From an uncultured Lachnospiraceae bacterium (GTDB lineage Bacteria; Bacillota; Clostridia; Lachnospirales; Lachnospiraceae), in the NCBI GenBank assembly GCA_947174495.1, contig CAMWJC010000026.1, forward strand, positions 1-38,116: a DNA stretch of 38,116 nucleotides. Direction: 5' to 3'. A model generated the notes under the pieces. The model was not told the DNA's origin and did not search any database. It saw only the letters and a program-made list of their open reading frames with translations. Below, in pieces: positions 15,673-22,840 of the stretch (position 1 is the stretch's first letter; every line of letters starts with the position of its first letter). The translations under genes and the position numbers were made by a program.

Positions 15673-17031
15673 ATGAATTATATTTTGACATTATGCTTGT
15701 CCGGTAGTGTGATGGGGCTTATGTATTTTGCTATAAAGCATATGGCTAGCAGCCGTTTGTCCGCAGAGTGGCAGTATCGAATGATCAAGGGAGTCATTAT
15801 TTTTTATTTACTGCCGTTGCCATTCTTAAAGAAGTTTTATGTGGCTGCTCTTAATAGGATTATGAGAAAAGAGCAGCCGGTGCAGGGGATTTTGCAGATT
15901 TATCAGGATAAGAGTCTGATTGTTTTTCAAGAGGGAAAGCTTATCTTCAATGAGAGCTTTAAAATACAATTTCACGCGTTATTGATTTGGGCGGTTATAA
16001 CAACGTGCGTTATATTATGGCAAAGCGTTCGGTACCTGATAAACCGGCAAAGATTGAGTCAGTACAGACAAGGAATAAAAGTGGCTGCTGATGTGAAACA
16101 GATTGAACAGTTTAGGGAGCAATATGCGATACAACGCAAGATTGAATATATAGGTAGCAGCAACAAGAATTCCCAAAACAATGCTGTTTTTACCACTGGA
16201 TTCTTCAGACCGACTATTTTTTGCTTTACGGAAGCAGGGAGCTGGGAAAAGGAGATGATTTTAAGGCATGAGATCATACATATCAAGCGGTGGGATGTTT
16301 TGTGGAGAGTGCTGATGTTTGGCGTACAGATCGCCCATTGGTATAATCCGCTAGTCTGGCTGTTATCCCGTGAATTTGACAAGGTTTGTGAAATGTCATG
16401 TGATGAGCGGGTGCTGCAGGGAGAAAGTAACGAGTTAAAAGGAAGATATGGAAAACTACTGATCGCCATGGCGATGGGAGAAGAGAAGAGGAAACCATAT
16501 ATTTTGGGGTTGAGTAAAAGCGGAGAACAATTAAAGGAAAGGATTGATAATGTGATGAGAGACGGAAAAAGGTGTTTTGGAAAATTGGTTTCTGCGTGTA
16601 TTGTAGGGGCGATGGTACTTTTGAATTCGCTGACGGTATTCGCGTATGAGGATGTGCAATTTGCAAATGCTGAAAAGGATAATGAAAGGTATTTGGAAAG
16701 TGTGCTTAAGAATGATGTTGAATTTATACCGGGCGGAGAAGAGGAAGTTCAAAAATATTCTAAATTAGTTGATTTTATAAAAGATGAAATTATTTATGAA
16801 TCACAATTTACAGATGTAGAGGGAAACATTTATCCGGTATATGAAAATGAAGCAGAAAGTTATGCGGTGTGTGAACACAATTTTGTCGCGGGGACGTATA
16901 AGGAACATGAAAAGCATTCAGACGGAAGCTGTGTGCTGATTTTATATTATGCGGAAAGATGTGCAAAGTGTGGTATAGTGCAGATTGGTAAGGAACAAAG
17001 CAGGATAAATTTTCAACCATGTCCGCATTAA
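15673..17031 (+). CDS. BlaR1-like M56 membrane protease with a Cys/His-rich ectodomain
   Basis: This 452-residue protein has four predicted membrane helices (about residues 5-25, 38-55, 96-115 and 303-322). Between the last two lies an M56 metalloprotease domain with HEIIH at 199-203 and a third ligand Glu in CEMSCDE near 240. In BlaR1 this domain inactivates BlaI on signal. The C-terminal part after the fourth helix is only about 130 residues. It lacks the SxxK/SxN penicillin-binding sensor and instead ends in a cluster C400-x-H402, H412, H415, C420, C430-x2-C433 and C450-P-H452, which suggests a metal- or redox-sensing ectodomain. It is the second gene of the blaI-like operon. Confidence 0.88.
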   Translation: MNYILTLCLSGSVMGLMYFAIKHMASSRLSAEWQYRMIKGVIIFYLLPLPFLKKFYVAALNRIMRKEQPVQGILQIYQDKSLIVFQEGKLIFNESFKIQFHALLIWAVITTCVILWQSVRYLINRQRLSQYRQGIKVAADVKQIEQFREQYAIQRKIEYIGSSNKNSQNNAVFTTGFFRPTIFCFTEAGSWEKEMILRHEIIHIKRWDVLWRVLMFGVQIAHWYNPLVWLLSREFDKVCEMSCDERVLQGESNELKGRYGKLLIAMAMGEEKRKPYILGLSKSGEQLKERIDNVMRDGKRCFGKLVSACIVGAMVLLNSLTVFAYEDVQFANAEKDNERYLESVLKNDVEFIPGGEEEVQKYSKLVDFIKDEIIYESQFTDVEGNIYPVYENEAESYAVCEHNFVAGTYKEHEKHSDGSCVLILYYAERCAKCGIVQIGKEQSRINFQPCPH

Positions 17032-17063
17032 AAATCTAATTCATGGATTTCCCTTTTATAACA

Positions 17064-17115
17064 TTGACTACACTGCGTCTTCATGATAAGATAGAAATGA
17101 TTACAAAATGTAGTC
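17064..17115 (+). promoter_or_regulatory. Promoter with BlaI-type dyad upstream of the secreted PPC-like protein
   Basis: TTGACT (17064-17069) and TAAGAT (17087-17092) have a 17-base spacer. The -35 runs into GACTACA, and the inverted half-site TGTAGTC lies downstream within GATTACAAAATGTAGTC (17099-17115), whose TACA-AAA-TGTA core is a dyad like BlaI/MecI operators. Blocks of this region recur at 19062, including ATGTTTACA and GAAAGGAG before the gene. Control by the adjacent BlaI-like repressor is inferred. Confidence 0.6.
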
Positions 17116-17146
17116 TAAAAACATGTTTACATGAAAGGAGAAAACT

Positions 17147-18184
17147 ATGAAAATGAAGAAACTGTTGTGTATGGTATTAGCAGGCGGAATGCTCTTTTCT
17201 ATGACAGCATTCGCGGCACCGGAGGAAACCTCTGATTATAGTGGAAGTGAAGATGAAGCTATTGAGTATTTGGAATCCTTCAAATTGGATAAAATCGATC
17301 CGATATATATGGATGAGGACGAGGTTGCAGCTTTATTTTCAGGAGATGGAGGTATACAACCTTATGTAACAGAACCGGATGACTGTGAGCCAAACGATAC
17401 GTTCGATACGGCATATCCCTATGATCAGATGCCTATAATGACACCGCAGCTAACGAGTAGATATGATTTATTTACTTTAGGCATGCGGTATGCAGGTCTT
17501 CATTCTGAAGAAGATGAGGATTGGTATTCAGTTAGTCTGACAGCTGGGAAGAATTATTTTGTTGATATAAGAAATCTTGCCAGAAATAATTGGTTTATTC
17601 AGCTATACTTTTTAAGATCAGACGGTACTGGGTATTTCTATTCTACTGATTCAGAGAATATGCCGGTTTTTACAAATAAATCGGAGAAATACTTCTATTT
17701 TACAGCCGAGGATACGGGAACATATTATATAAGGGTTGCTAATGGTGGAGATTGGTCAGACGAAATGTATTATTACTTTTATGTAGGTCCTTCTATTCAA
17801 AGTTTTGATATAGTGGGTATGCCTACTTATGGCGGAGTGAATCTTTTGGGGGATGATTATAGGACGTATACTTGTGATTTGAGCGGTTTGGCAGTACCTG
17901 CGCATACTGCAATTATAAATTTATCTATGAGTGATAATTTTGGTGAGGGAACCGTATGTCCCGAAGTTGATAAGTATATGAGAGCTGACGGAAAGACATA
18001 TTATAGTACTATTGGAAGTAAATCAAATGTTATTAATAACATTACTGATGTATCATTGGGGCAAGTATGGACTATAGGTGGAAAGTGTTCAAAAGGAACA
18101 CACTATACCTATTGGAGTGGAAATCTAAATGGAAGATTCGCCTGTATTATGGCACCATATCCGGGAAACGAAGTATCTTTTTAA
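17147..18184 (+). CDS. Secreted protein with a PPC-like beta-sandwich domain
   Basis: A 345-residue protein with a clear signal peptide (MKMKKLLCMVLAGGMLFSMT, cleavage near AFA-AP at about residue 23). An acidic stretch follows, then a domain (about residues 75-215) with the bacterial pre-peptidase C-terminal pattern: CEPNDTFDTAYPYD, EDEDWYSVSLTAGKNYFVDI and AEDTGTYYIRVANGG. The last 130 residues are strand-rich and unrecognised. No catalytic motif, LPXTG or lipobox is seen, so it should be released or loosely bound outside the cell. GAAAGGAG precedes the ATG. The promoter suggests control by the BlaI-like repressor. The next gene starts 20 bases after the stop, so the two are co-transcribed. 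Confidence 0.72.
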   Translation: MKMKKLLCMVLAGGMLFSMTAFAAPEETSDYSGSEDEAIEYLESFKLDKIDPIYMDEDEVAALFSGDGGIQPYVTEPDDCEPNDTFDTAYPYDQMPIMTPQLTSRYDLFTLGMRYAGLHSEEDEDWYSVSLTAGKNYFVDIRNLARNNWFIQLYFLRSDGTGYFYSTDSENMPVFTNKSEKYFYFTAEDTGTYYIRVANGGDWSDEMYYYFYVGPSIQSFDIVGMPTYGGVNLLGDDYRTYTCDLSGLAVPAHTAIINLSMSDNFGEGTVCPEVDKYMRADGKTYYSTIGSKSNVINNITDVSLGQVWTIGGKCSKGTHYTYWSGNLNGRFACIMAPYPGNEVSF

Positions 18185-18203
18185 ATGGGGAGGCTAAGAA
18201 AGC

Positions 18204-19034
18204 ATGAGTATCAGCGGAGTAGGGAGCACTTACACATATGTTTACAATTCTACAACAGGAAAACTATCAACAAAAGACGGTTCTGCCGATGAATTCGTGG
18301 ATTTTTTTAATGGAGATTTACAGGGGGAATCGTCCAATTCTCTGAATGGCTTTGATGTAAAGGAAAAGCATAATATTGAGGACATGATCAGATGTTTTTC
18401 ATCAGGGATGGGAAAAGATATTTTTCATGGCGCTGATGGAGATAATTATGAGATTACCGGTGAGATTGTTGATGCGGCGACTTCCAACTATTCCGTAAAT
18501 GGAGAAAAGGTTTTAACGGCTTACAGTGCAGTGTACTACACTTATGATGAGATCATGCAATTTGGATCGTTTTTCCAGCCCTACAAAACACGGCAGTCCA
18601 AAGGTTACGATCCGGAAATCAACAGCATTAATATTGCAGTTGGAGATGTGATTAATTTAGGTAATGGGTGCAAATTGACGGTAAAAGAAGATCATATTTA
18701 TGGAGAGGGCTACGGGAAAAGTGATGAAAACGACAGAAAATTAAATCAGTTAGTATGGGCTTTAAGTGCGCTGATTCATTTTGCAGATCAACAGTCGTTT
18801 GCCGACATAATCGATAAAGAAAGCACACCGATGCTTCTGGAGCTTTTAAAACAGATGGGAGTGGATACCGGCAGAGAGTTTACGATCAATGAGACGAAAT
18901 GTGAGGTCGTGAACGGAAGAATAAGAGAAGTGGGCAACACTCATGTAGTGCCAAGCTCCATTTACAATAATGCCTTGAAGCGGTATGAGGAAATGCTGTA
19001 TATTCCTCTGTCACAACGGAAAGAAGCAGAATAA
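18204..19034 (+). CDS. Leaderless protein of unknown function, co-transcribed with the secreted protein
   Basis: A 276-residue protein that starts MSISGVGSTYTYVYNSTTGK, with no signal peptide or membrane helix. A GNGCKLTVKEDHIYGEGYGK segment lies near residues 153-172, and helices follow. I do not recognise the family. Short Lachnospiraceae proteins with Ser/Gly/Tyr-rich N-termini of this kind occur near similar regulators, but I know of no function. GGGAGG precedes the ATG. Its last ten codons (IPLSQRKEAE) recur as a loose fragment after the gene ending at 20498, which shows that a related gene once stood there. Confidence 0.65.
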   Translation: MSISGVGSTYTYVYNSTTGKLSTKDGSADEFVDFFNGDLQGESSNSLNGFDVKEKHNIEDMIRCFSSGMGKDIFHGADGDNYEITGEIVDAATSNYSVNGEKVLTAYSAVYYTYDEIMQFGSFFQPYKTRQSKGYDPEINSINIAVGDVINLGNGCKLTVKEDHIYGEGYGKSDENDRKLNQLVWALSALIHFADQQSFADIIDKESTPMLLELLKQMGVDTGREFTINETKCEVVNGRIREVGNTHVVPSSIYNNALKRYEEMLYIPLSQRKEAE

Positions 19035-19061
19035 ATTTTGCAGTGTATTCCTTTTGTGAAG

Positions 19062-19089
19062 TTGACTACATAATGTGACATGCTAAGCT
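19062..19089 (+). promoter_or_regulatory. Second BlaI-type promoter
   Basis: TTGACT (19062-19067) and TAAGCT (19084-19089) are 16 bases apart. GACTACA-TAA-TGTGAC (19064-19079) overlaps the -35 and resembles the dyad at 17064. The bases around it (CCTTTT before, CATG-TAAG near the -10, ATGTTTACAC-GAAAGGAG after) align with the 17064 promoter, so it is a duplicated control region. Confidence 0.6.
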
Positions 19090-19148
19090 ATACATGGATA
19101 CATAGTATGGTCAACAAGAGAAATGTTTACACGAAAGGAGTAAGAAAA

Positions 19149-19190
19149 ATGAAAAATCTATTTTGTATAATTTTAAAGTGGAATGTTTAA
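19149..19190 (+). pseudogene. Orphan start of a signal peptide (13 codons)
   Basis: After a GAAAGGAG site equivalent to that of the secreted PPC-like gene, an ATG opens MKNLFCIILKWNV and stops. The first ten codons parallel MKMKKLLCMVLAGG of the gene at 17147. It appears to be the remnant of a replaced paralogue, now only a leader in front of the gene at 19203. Confidence 0.5.
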
Positions 19191-19202
19191 GGAGGATAAC
19201 AA

Positions 19203-19778
19203 ATGAAATGTAAGAGTAAAGCAGCAATATTGCAGAAAGTAAAAAAGATGATTAATGCGACTCTTTTATTAGTATTTATGATGGGTTTGTTTGGTTTATT
19301 TTCAATTGATGTTCAGGCAAAAGAGATTGTAGATGACTACTTGCCTGAGGGCTGGACGAGAATTGAAACAAATATATTGACAGGCGAGGAAATATCTGCA
19401 ATTAGTGCAGCTATATATGGTGTAGATGAAACCATACAACCTAAAGCACCAGCCCCTCCACTGACTTCGTTGGAAATTATTGATCTTGCAGTAGATGAGA
19501 ATAATGAAATCCATGTGGTTACAAGAGAAATCGGAACAAGCAAAGAGAAAATGCGTTTTGTGTATTGGAATAATTCCCTTTGTCCTGAGAATATTTATGA
19601 AGTACAGCATTTAGTGGGTGCAGATCATATTATATATGGTTCTATTCATTACTTTCACACAGGGGTATATTATTCCGAATCGGTAAGTGGAATGGTAGTA
19701 AGGGTAACTGCTAAATCAACAAATGCATCAAATCCATGGAATATATTGAATGCATCTAGAACTTTTGAGTTGCCTTAA
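19203..19778 (+). CDS. Small secreted protein of unknown function
   Basis: A 191-residue protein with a long N-region and a hydrophobic core (MINATLLLVFMMGLFGLFSI, about residues 17-36), with likely cleavage after VQA near 38. The mature part is about 150 residues, without Cys-rich or catalytic motifs. It includes EGWTRIETNILTGEEISAIS and GADHIIYGSIHYFHTGVYYS, and reads as a beta-rich exported protein. GGAGG lies 7 bases before the ATG. It is the first intact gene after the BlaI-type promoter at 19062, from which it is separated by the broken signal-peptide start. A hairpin follows. Confidence 0.65.
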   Translation: MKCKSKAAILQKVKKMINATLLLVFMMGLFGLFSIDVQAKEIVDDYLPEGWTRIETNILTGEEISAISAAIYGVDETIQPKAPAPPLTSLEIIDLAVDENNEIHVVTREIGTSKEKMRFVYWNNSLCPENIYEVQHLVGADHIIYGSIHYFHTGVYYSESVSGMVVRVTAKSTNASNPWNILNASRTFELP

Positions 19779-19800
19779 AAAATATATATTTGGGATAAAG

Positions 19801-19834
19801 ATAGGTCTTTCTTCGTAGCGATAGAAAGACCTAT
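19801..19834. terminator. Perfect 12-bp hairpin after the secreted protein gene
   Basis: ATAGGTCTTTCT (19801-19812) and AGAAAGACCTAT (19823-19834) pair exactly around a 10-nt loop, 22 bases after the stop. The downstream tail is TATATA rather than T-rich, so it may be a terminator or an mRNA end-stabiliser. Confidence 0.55.
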
Positions 19835-19913
19835 TATATACAAACACTTATATATTAAAAAATTTGGAGAGTTAGACAAAAATAAGAGGAAATTTTTGAA
19901 GGGGAAATGATAT

Positions 19914-20498
19914 ATGGAAATTGTGAATAATGCGGTTTCTGGTGTTTGTTCAAACGAGTATAAAAGTAAAAATGTGACGAAGCAGACAAATGAATATTCG
20001 ATGAAAACGGATACGCCAGAAACAAATGACAGGATTTTAGGAATTGGATTTTTACATGAAAAAAATAGCAATATATCTTACGGGATGCGGGCTGAGTATG
20101 CAGATAATTATTCAGAGGCTACTCCCGTTATTAAGGTGGTAGTACGAAGGTCAAACGGAAAAGAAGAATATAATATAAATATTAATGATATTGATCCGAG
20201 GAATGCAACAGAAATAGAAATGTTTGCACTGTGCAACTATGCTGATGCAAAAGGGATAGGAACGGGAGGCACGTTTGGAAGTTGGCAGACATTAAATTAC
20301 TATCGTGATAATGCTGCGCATAATGGATATTTCAAACAGACAAATGGAACGGATTCATTTGATAGCGTGAGACAGGACTGGATGGCAATGGTTCAAACAA
20401 TGATCAAGGATTATATAGAGGCAGGATTATATAAACAATCCTTAGATGGCAAAGGATTGCTAGGAATATTTTCAAAGTTTGCGAAAACTTCCGCATAA
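19914..20498 (+). CDS. Leaderless protein of unknown function
   Basis: A 194-residue protein beginning MEIVNNAVSGVCSNEYKSKN, with no signal peptide, membrane helix or known motif. The first third is polar and low in complexity. The middle (YSEATPVIKVVVRRSNGKEE, about residues 67-86) looks like beta strands, and the end is helical (WMAMVQTMIKDYIEAGLYKQ). It may be analogous to the leaderless protein at 18204, since each follows a secreted-protein gene in this cluster. A copy of the last codons of the 18204 gene lies directly after its stop. GAAGGGG is a modest ribosome site. Confidence 0.6.
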   Translation: MEIVNNAVSGVCSNEYKSKNVTKQTNEYSMKTDTPETNDRILGIGFLHEKNSNISYGMRAEYADNYSEATPVIKVVVRRSNGKEEYNININDIDPRNATEIEMFALCNYADAKGIGTGGTFGSWQTLNYYRDNAAHNGYFKQTNGTDSFDSVRQDWMAMVQTMIKDYIEAGLYKQSLDGKGLLGIFSKFAKTSA

Positions 20499-20560
20499 TT
20501 CCTCTGCCACAACGGAAAGAAGCAGAATGAATTCTGCAGAATAAATTTTTAGCAGTGTAT
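20498..20560 (+). pseudogene. Duplicated 3' end of the leaderless gene (remnant)
   Basis: Codons reading IPLPQRKEAE and a stop (20498-20530) are nearly identical to the end of the gene at 18204-19034 (IPLSQRKEAE, 19002-19034). The similarity continues into the untranslated bases (AATTTT..GCAGTGTAT). This is the tail of a lost paralogue, now fused by position to an unrelated reading frame. Confidence 0.7.
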
Positions 20561-20656
20561 CGGCTTATTTGGGATGAATTTTTACATAAAGTATGCTATA
20601 CTTCATACAGAACGAATGAGAGCCGCACAAATTATTAGGCAGAAATGGAGGAAGGT

Positions 20657-21220
20657 ATGCAAAAGGGAAATTTATCAGCAGCAGAGGCACTGCAAAAATT
20701 AAAAGAGGGGAACCAGCGTTACTTAACTGCAATGACAAATCCCGGGGATGTATCACCCAAGATTAGACAGAAGACCTGCGATGAAGGGCAGAGCCCTTAT
20801 GCAATTATCGTGACCTGTTCTGATTCCAGAGTGATTCCGGAAAGTATCTTCAGCGCAGGAATTGGCGAATTATTTGTGATCCGTGTAGCCGGAAATGTGA
20901 TGGATAAGCATCAGCTTGGCAGTATTGAATATGCTGCAGGACATTTGGGATCAAAACTGGTGGTTGTGTTAGGACATGAGCACTGCGGAGCAGTAGGCGC
21001 GGCAATGCAGGGAGAGCCGGATGGGTTCGTGAAATACATAACAGATGAAATTCGTAAGGCAATCGGTGATGAGAAGGATGAATATCGTGCATGCTGCCTG
21101 AATGTTGAAAATGGAGTATCCGTAATCAAAGAAAGTCTTGAGATTTCCGAAGACGATGATCTTAAGGTATGTGGTGCTTTTTACCATATTGGAAGTGGAG
21201 AAGTTGAGTTTCTTAGCTAA
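20657..21220 (+). CDS. Beta-class carbonic anhydrase
   Basis: This 187-residue enzyme interconverts CO2 and bicarbonate in the cytoplasm. The zinc ligands of the beta class are present: C54 and D56-x-R58 in TCSDSRVIPE, then H107 and C110 in LGHEHCGAVGAAM. RVAGNVMD and GSIEYAAGHLGSKLVVVLGH are family hallmarks. The ATG at 20657 is preceded by GGAGG at a 5-base distance; an ATG at 20645 would place the ribosome site inside the gene. It follows the BlaI-linked cluster and ends before a strong hairpin, so it is probably monocistronic. Confidence 0.95.
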   Translation: MQKGNLSAAEALQKLKEGNQRYLTAMTNPGDVSPKIRQKTCDEGQSPYAIIVTCSDSRVIPESIFSAGIGELFVIRVAGNVMDKHQLGSIEYAAGHLGSKLVVVLGHEHCGAVGAAMQGEPDGFVKYITDEIRKAIGDEKDEYRACCLNVENGVSVIKESLEISEDDDLKVCGAFYHIGSGEVEFLS

Positions 21221-21264
21221 ATCTAGATTTGATAGAATGCATTATTGAATAATTGTTGAATGGA

Positions 21265-21297
21265 ACTGCCCTTTGTCAATGAAAGACAAAGGGCAGT
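21265..21297. terminator. Bidirectional terminator between carbonic anhydrase and the convergent gene
   Basis: ACTGCCCTTTGTC and GACAAAGGGCAGT form a perfect 13-bp stem with a 7-nt loop, followed by ATTTTG. It sits between two convergent genes and can serve both. Confidence 0.85.
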
Positions 21298-21344
21298 ATT
21301 TTGCTGATAAATACTGAATTTATTGTAAATTTTAAAAAGTTAAA

Positions 21345-21971
21345 TCAAAATTTTATCTTTTCGCCTGACTGCATAAAGAAGCAGACACCATGATAAAGCT
21401 CCCTGTCATACAGACGAACCAGAATTTCCTGCATACGCTGGTTCAGAATGTGATAGCAGATCTGCTTTGCCCAGGGAATTCCCTGAATATAGTCCTTTTG
21501 TTTATCGTTCAATTCTCCCAGAAGGCATTCAAAAGCGGCAGGCTCCATAAGACCAAAACTGCAAGAAACATAGGCAGAAGAGGGATTTGTCTCAATCTTT
21601 CGGTTCAAAAAGCCGGAAAAGCTGTCTGAGGGATTGAAAGTGATTTCTTTCCAGTAAATAACATCATGCTCATCGGAAGAAAGTGTTACCTTCCGAAAGC
21701 TGGCTTTTCCATATTTGTCATATTCTTTTACGAACATGGATTTTTCTGCGCTGCCACCGTTACCGGGTTCCGAAAGGCGTATAACTCCGGTATCAAGCAG
21801 ATGTTTCCATACTGCTTGTTGAACCTTTGCATAGGGAGTAGGAAAAGCAAGCTGCTCCATAATCTGCTTAACCGAATAGCCCAAGTCCGCCAGGTGGCGG
21901 ATTGCTCCGCCGGAGGCGTTTTCAAAGGTAAAGCCGGAAAGTGCATTTTTGAAATAGTCCTGTTCCGCCAT
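21345..21971 (-). CDS. Protein of unknown function
   Basis: A 208-residue soluble protein I do not recognise. Its N-terminal segment (FENASGGAIRHLADLGYSVK, then IMEQLAFPTPYAKVQQAVWK) could be a winged helix. The rest is mixed, with YVSCSFGLMEPAAFECLLGE near residues 135-154 and a helical end. The ATG at 21971 follows GGAGG by five bases; the upstream TTG would include that site. It is transcribed away from the flavodoxin gene. Confidence 0.6.
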   Translation of the reverse strand: MAEQDYFKNALSGFTFENASGGAIRHLADLGYSVKQIMEQLAFPTPYAKVQQAVWKHLLDTGVIRLSEPGNGGSAEKSMFVKEYDKYGKASFRKVTLSSDEHDVIYWKEITFNPSDSFSGFLNRKIETNPSSAYVSCSFGLMEPAAFECLLGELNDKQKDYIQGIPWAKQICYHILNQRMQEILVRLYDRELYHGVCFFMQSGEKIKF

Positions 21972-22073
21972 CTTGTCCTCCAAGTATATTTTTTGAATGT
22001 CTTGTTTGCTGCATCAATTTTATTATGTCACTGATAGTGGTGTCAAGGCAAAGATATTATAGGAAAATTATAG

Positions 22074-22107
22074 AAATTACACATGTTTTTAAATACATAT
22101 GTAATTT
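22074..22107. promoter_or_regulatory. 13-bp inverted repeat in the divergent region upstream of the flavodoxin gene
   Basis: AAATTACACATGT (22074-22086) and ACATATGTAATTT (22095-22107) are inverted copies with one mismatch, separated by eight A/T bases. It has the form of an operator for a dimeric regulator and lies between the divergent 21971 and 22241 genes. Confidence 0.45.
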
Positions 22108-22132
22108 ATTTGTAATGGCGTGTAAATCAGTG

Positions 22133-22160
22133 TTGACACGAGACAAAATACAAATAAAAT
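22133..22160 (+). promoter_or_regulatory. Promoter of the flavodoxin gene
   Basis: A perfect TTGACA (22133-22138) and TAAAAT (22155-22160) are 16 bases apart, just downstream of the inverted repeat and about 80 bases before the ATG. Confidence 0.55.
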
Positions 22161-22240
22161 TAATTTATATAATCAGATTATATAAGAGATTATCTGTAAA
22201 TAAGGAGGCAGATTATCAGTATCAGATGAGAGGAGAAAAA

Positions 22241-22762
22241 ATGAAAGCAGTAGTGGTATATTACAGTAAAACAGGATTTAGCAAAAGGTATGCAGAGTGG
22301 ATCAGCGAGGAGCTTGCTTGCAAGGCAGTTTCTTATGAGGACAGAGGAAGTATCAAGTGGGATCAATATGATGTCATTCTTTTTGGCGGAGGCTTTCATG
22401 CCGGAAAAATTAACGGATTGAAGTGGTTTAAGGCAAAACTTCCCGAATTGGCGGGGAAGAAGATTATTGTGTTTGCAACGGGCTCGATGCCGCCGGAAGC
22501 TGCGGAGGTGGAAACGACAATGAAGGCGAATTTTACGCAGGCACAGTGGAATCAGGTGAAAACCTTCTATTTATGGGGCGGTCTTTGTTATGAAAAAATG
22601 GATTCCAGAGATAAATTAATGATGTCTGTCTTGCGAAAAGCATTGAAAATATTGAAAAAGACAGAAATGCTTGAGGCGGTATCATCCTCTTATGATAAGG
22701 CTTCAAAGGAGTATCTTGCGCCGCTTCTTCAATACGTAAGAAGCGGGCTGAGTGAAAGCTAA
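22241..22762 (+). CDS. Flavodoxin-domain protein
   Basis: A 173-residue protein with the FMN phosphate-loop start VVVYYSKTGFSKRYAEWISE (residues 4-23) and the later GGGFHAGKINGLKWF and FATGSMPPEAAEV segments of the flavodoxin_5 / HemG-like group. It should bind FMN and shuttle electrons; the protoporphyrinogen-oxidase assignment made for HemG cannot be claimed here. The ATG at 22241 follows AGGAGA; an open frame extends upstream to 22025 but has no support. It has its own promoter. Confidence 0.85.
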   Translation: MKAVVVYYSKTGFSKRYAEWISEELACKAVSYEDRGSIKWDQYDVILFGGGFHAGKINGLKWFKAKLPELAGKKIIVFATGSMPPEAAEVETTMKANFTQAQWNQVKTFYLWGGLCYEKMDSRDKLMMSVLRKALKILKKTEMLEAVSSSYDKASKEYLAPLLQYVRSGLSES

Positions 22763-22774
22763 GTCTTTATTCCC

Positions 22775-22803
22775 TTGTTGCCTTTTGATAAGTAAGGTAT
22801 AAT
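22775..22803 (+). promoter_or_regulatory. Promoter of the endonuclease IV gene
   Basis: TTGTTG (22775-22780) and a perfect TATAAT (22798-22803) have a 17-base spacer, 37 bases before the ATG at 22841. Confidence 0.65.
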
Positions 22804-22840
22804 GATGTGCAAATCAGGAACGTATAGGAGGAAAAGCATA

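Noticed and set aside
22025-22240. A longer start for the flavodoxin protein
   Set aside because: The upstream open frame crosses the promoter and inverted repeat, has no ribosome site, and would place extra residues before the FMN loop.
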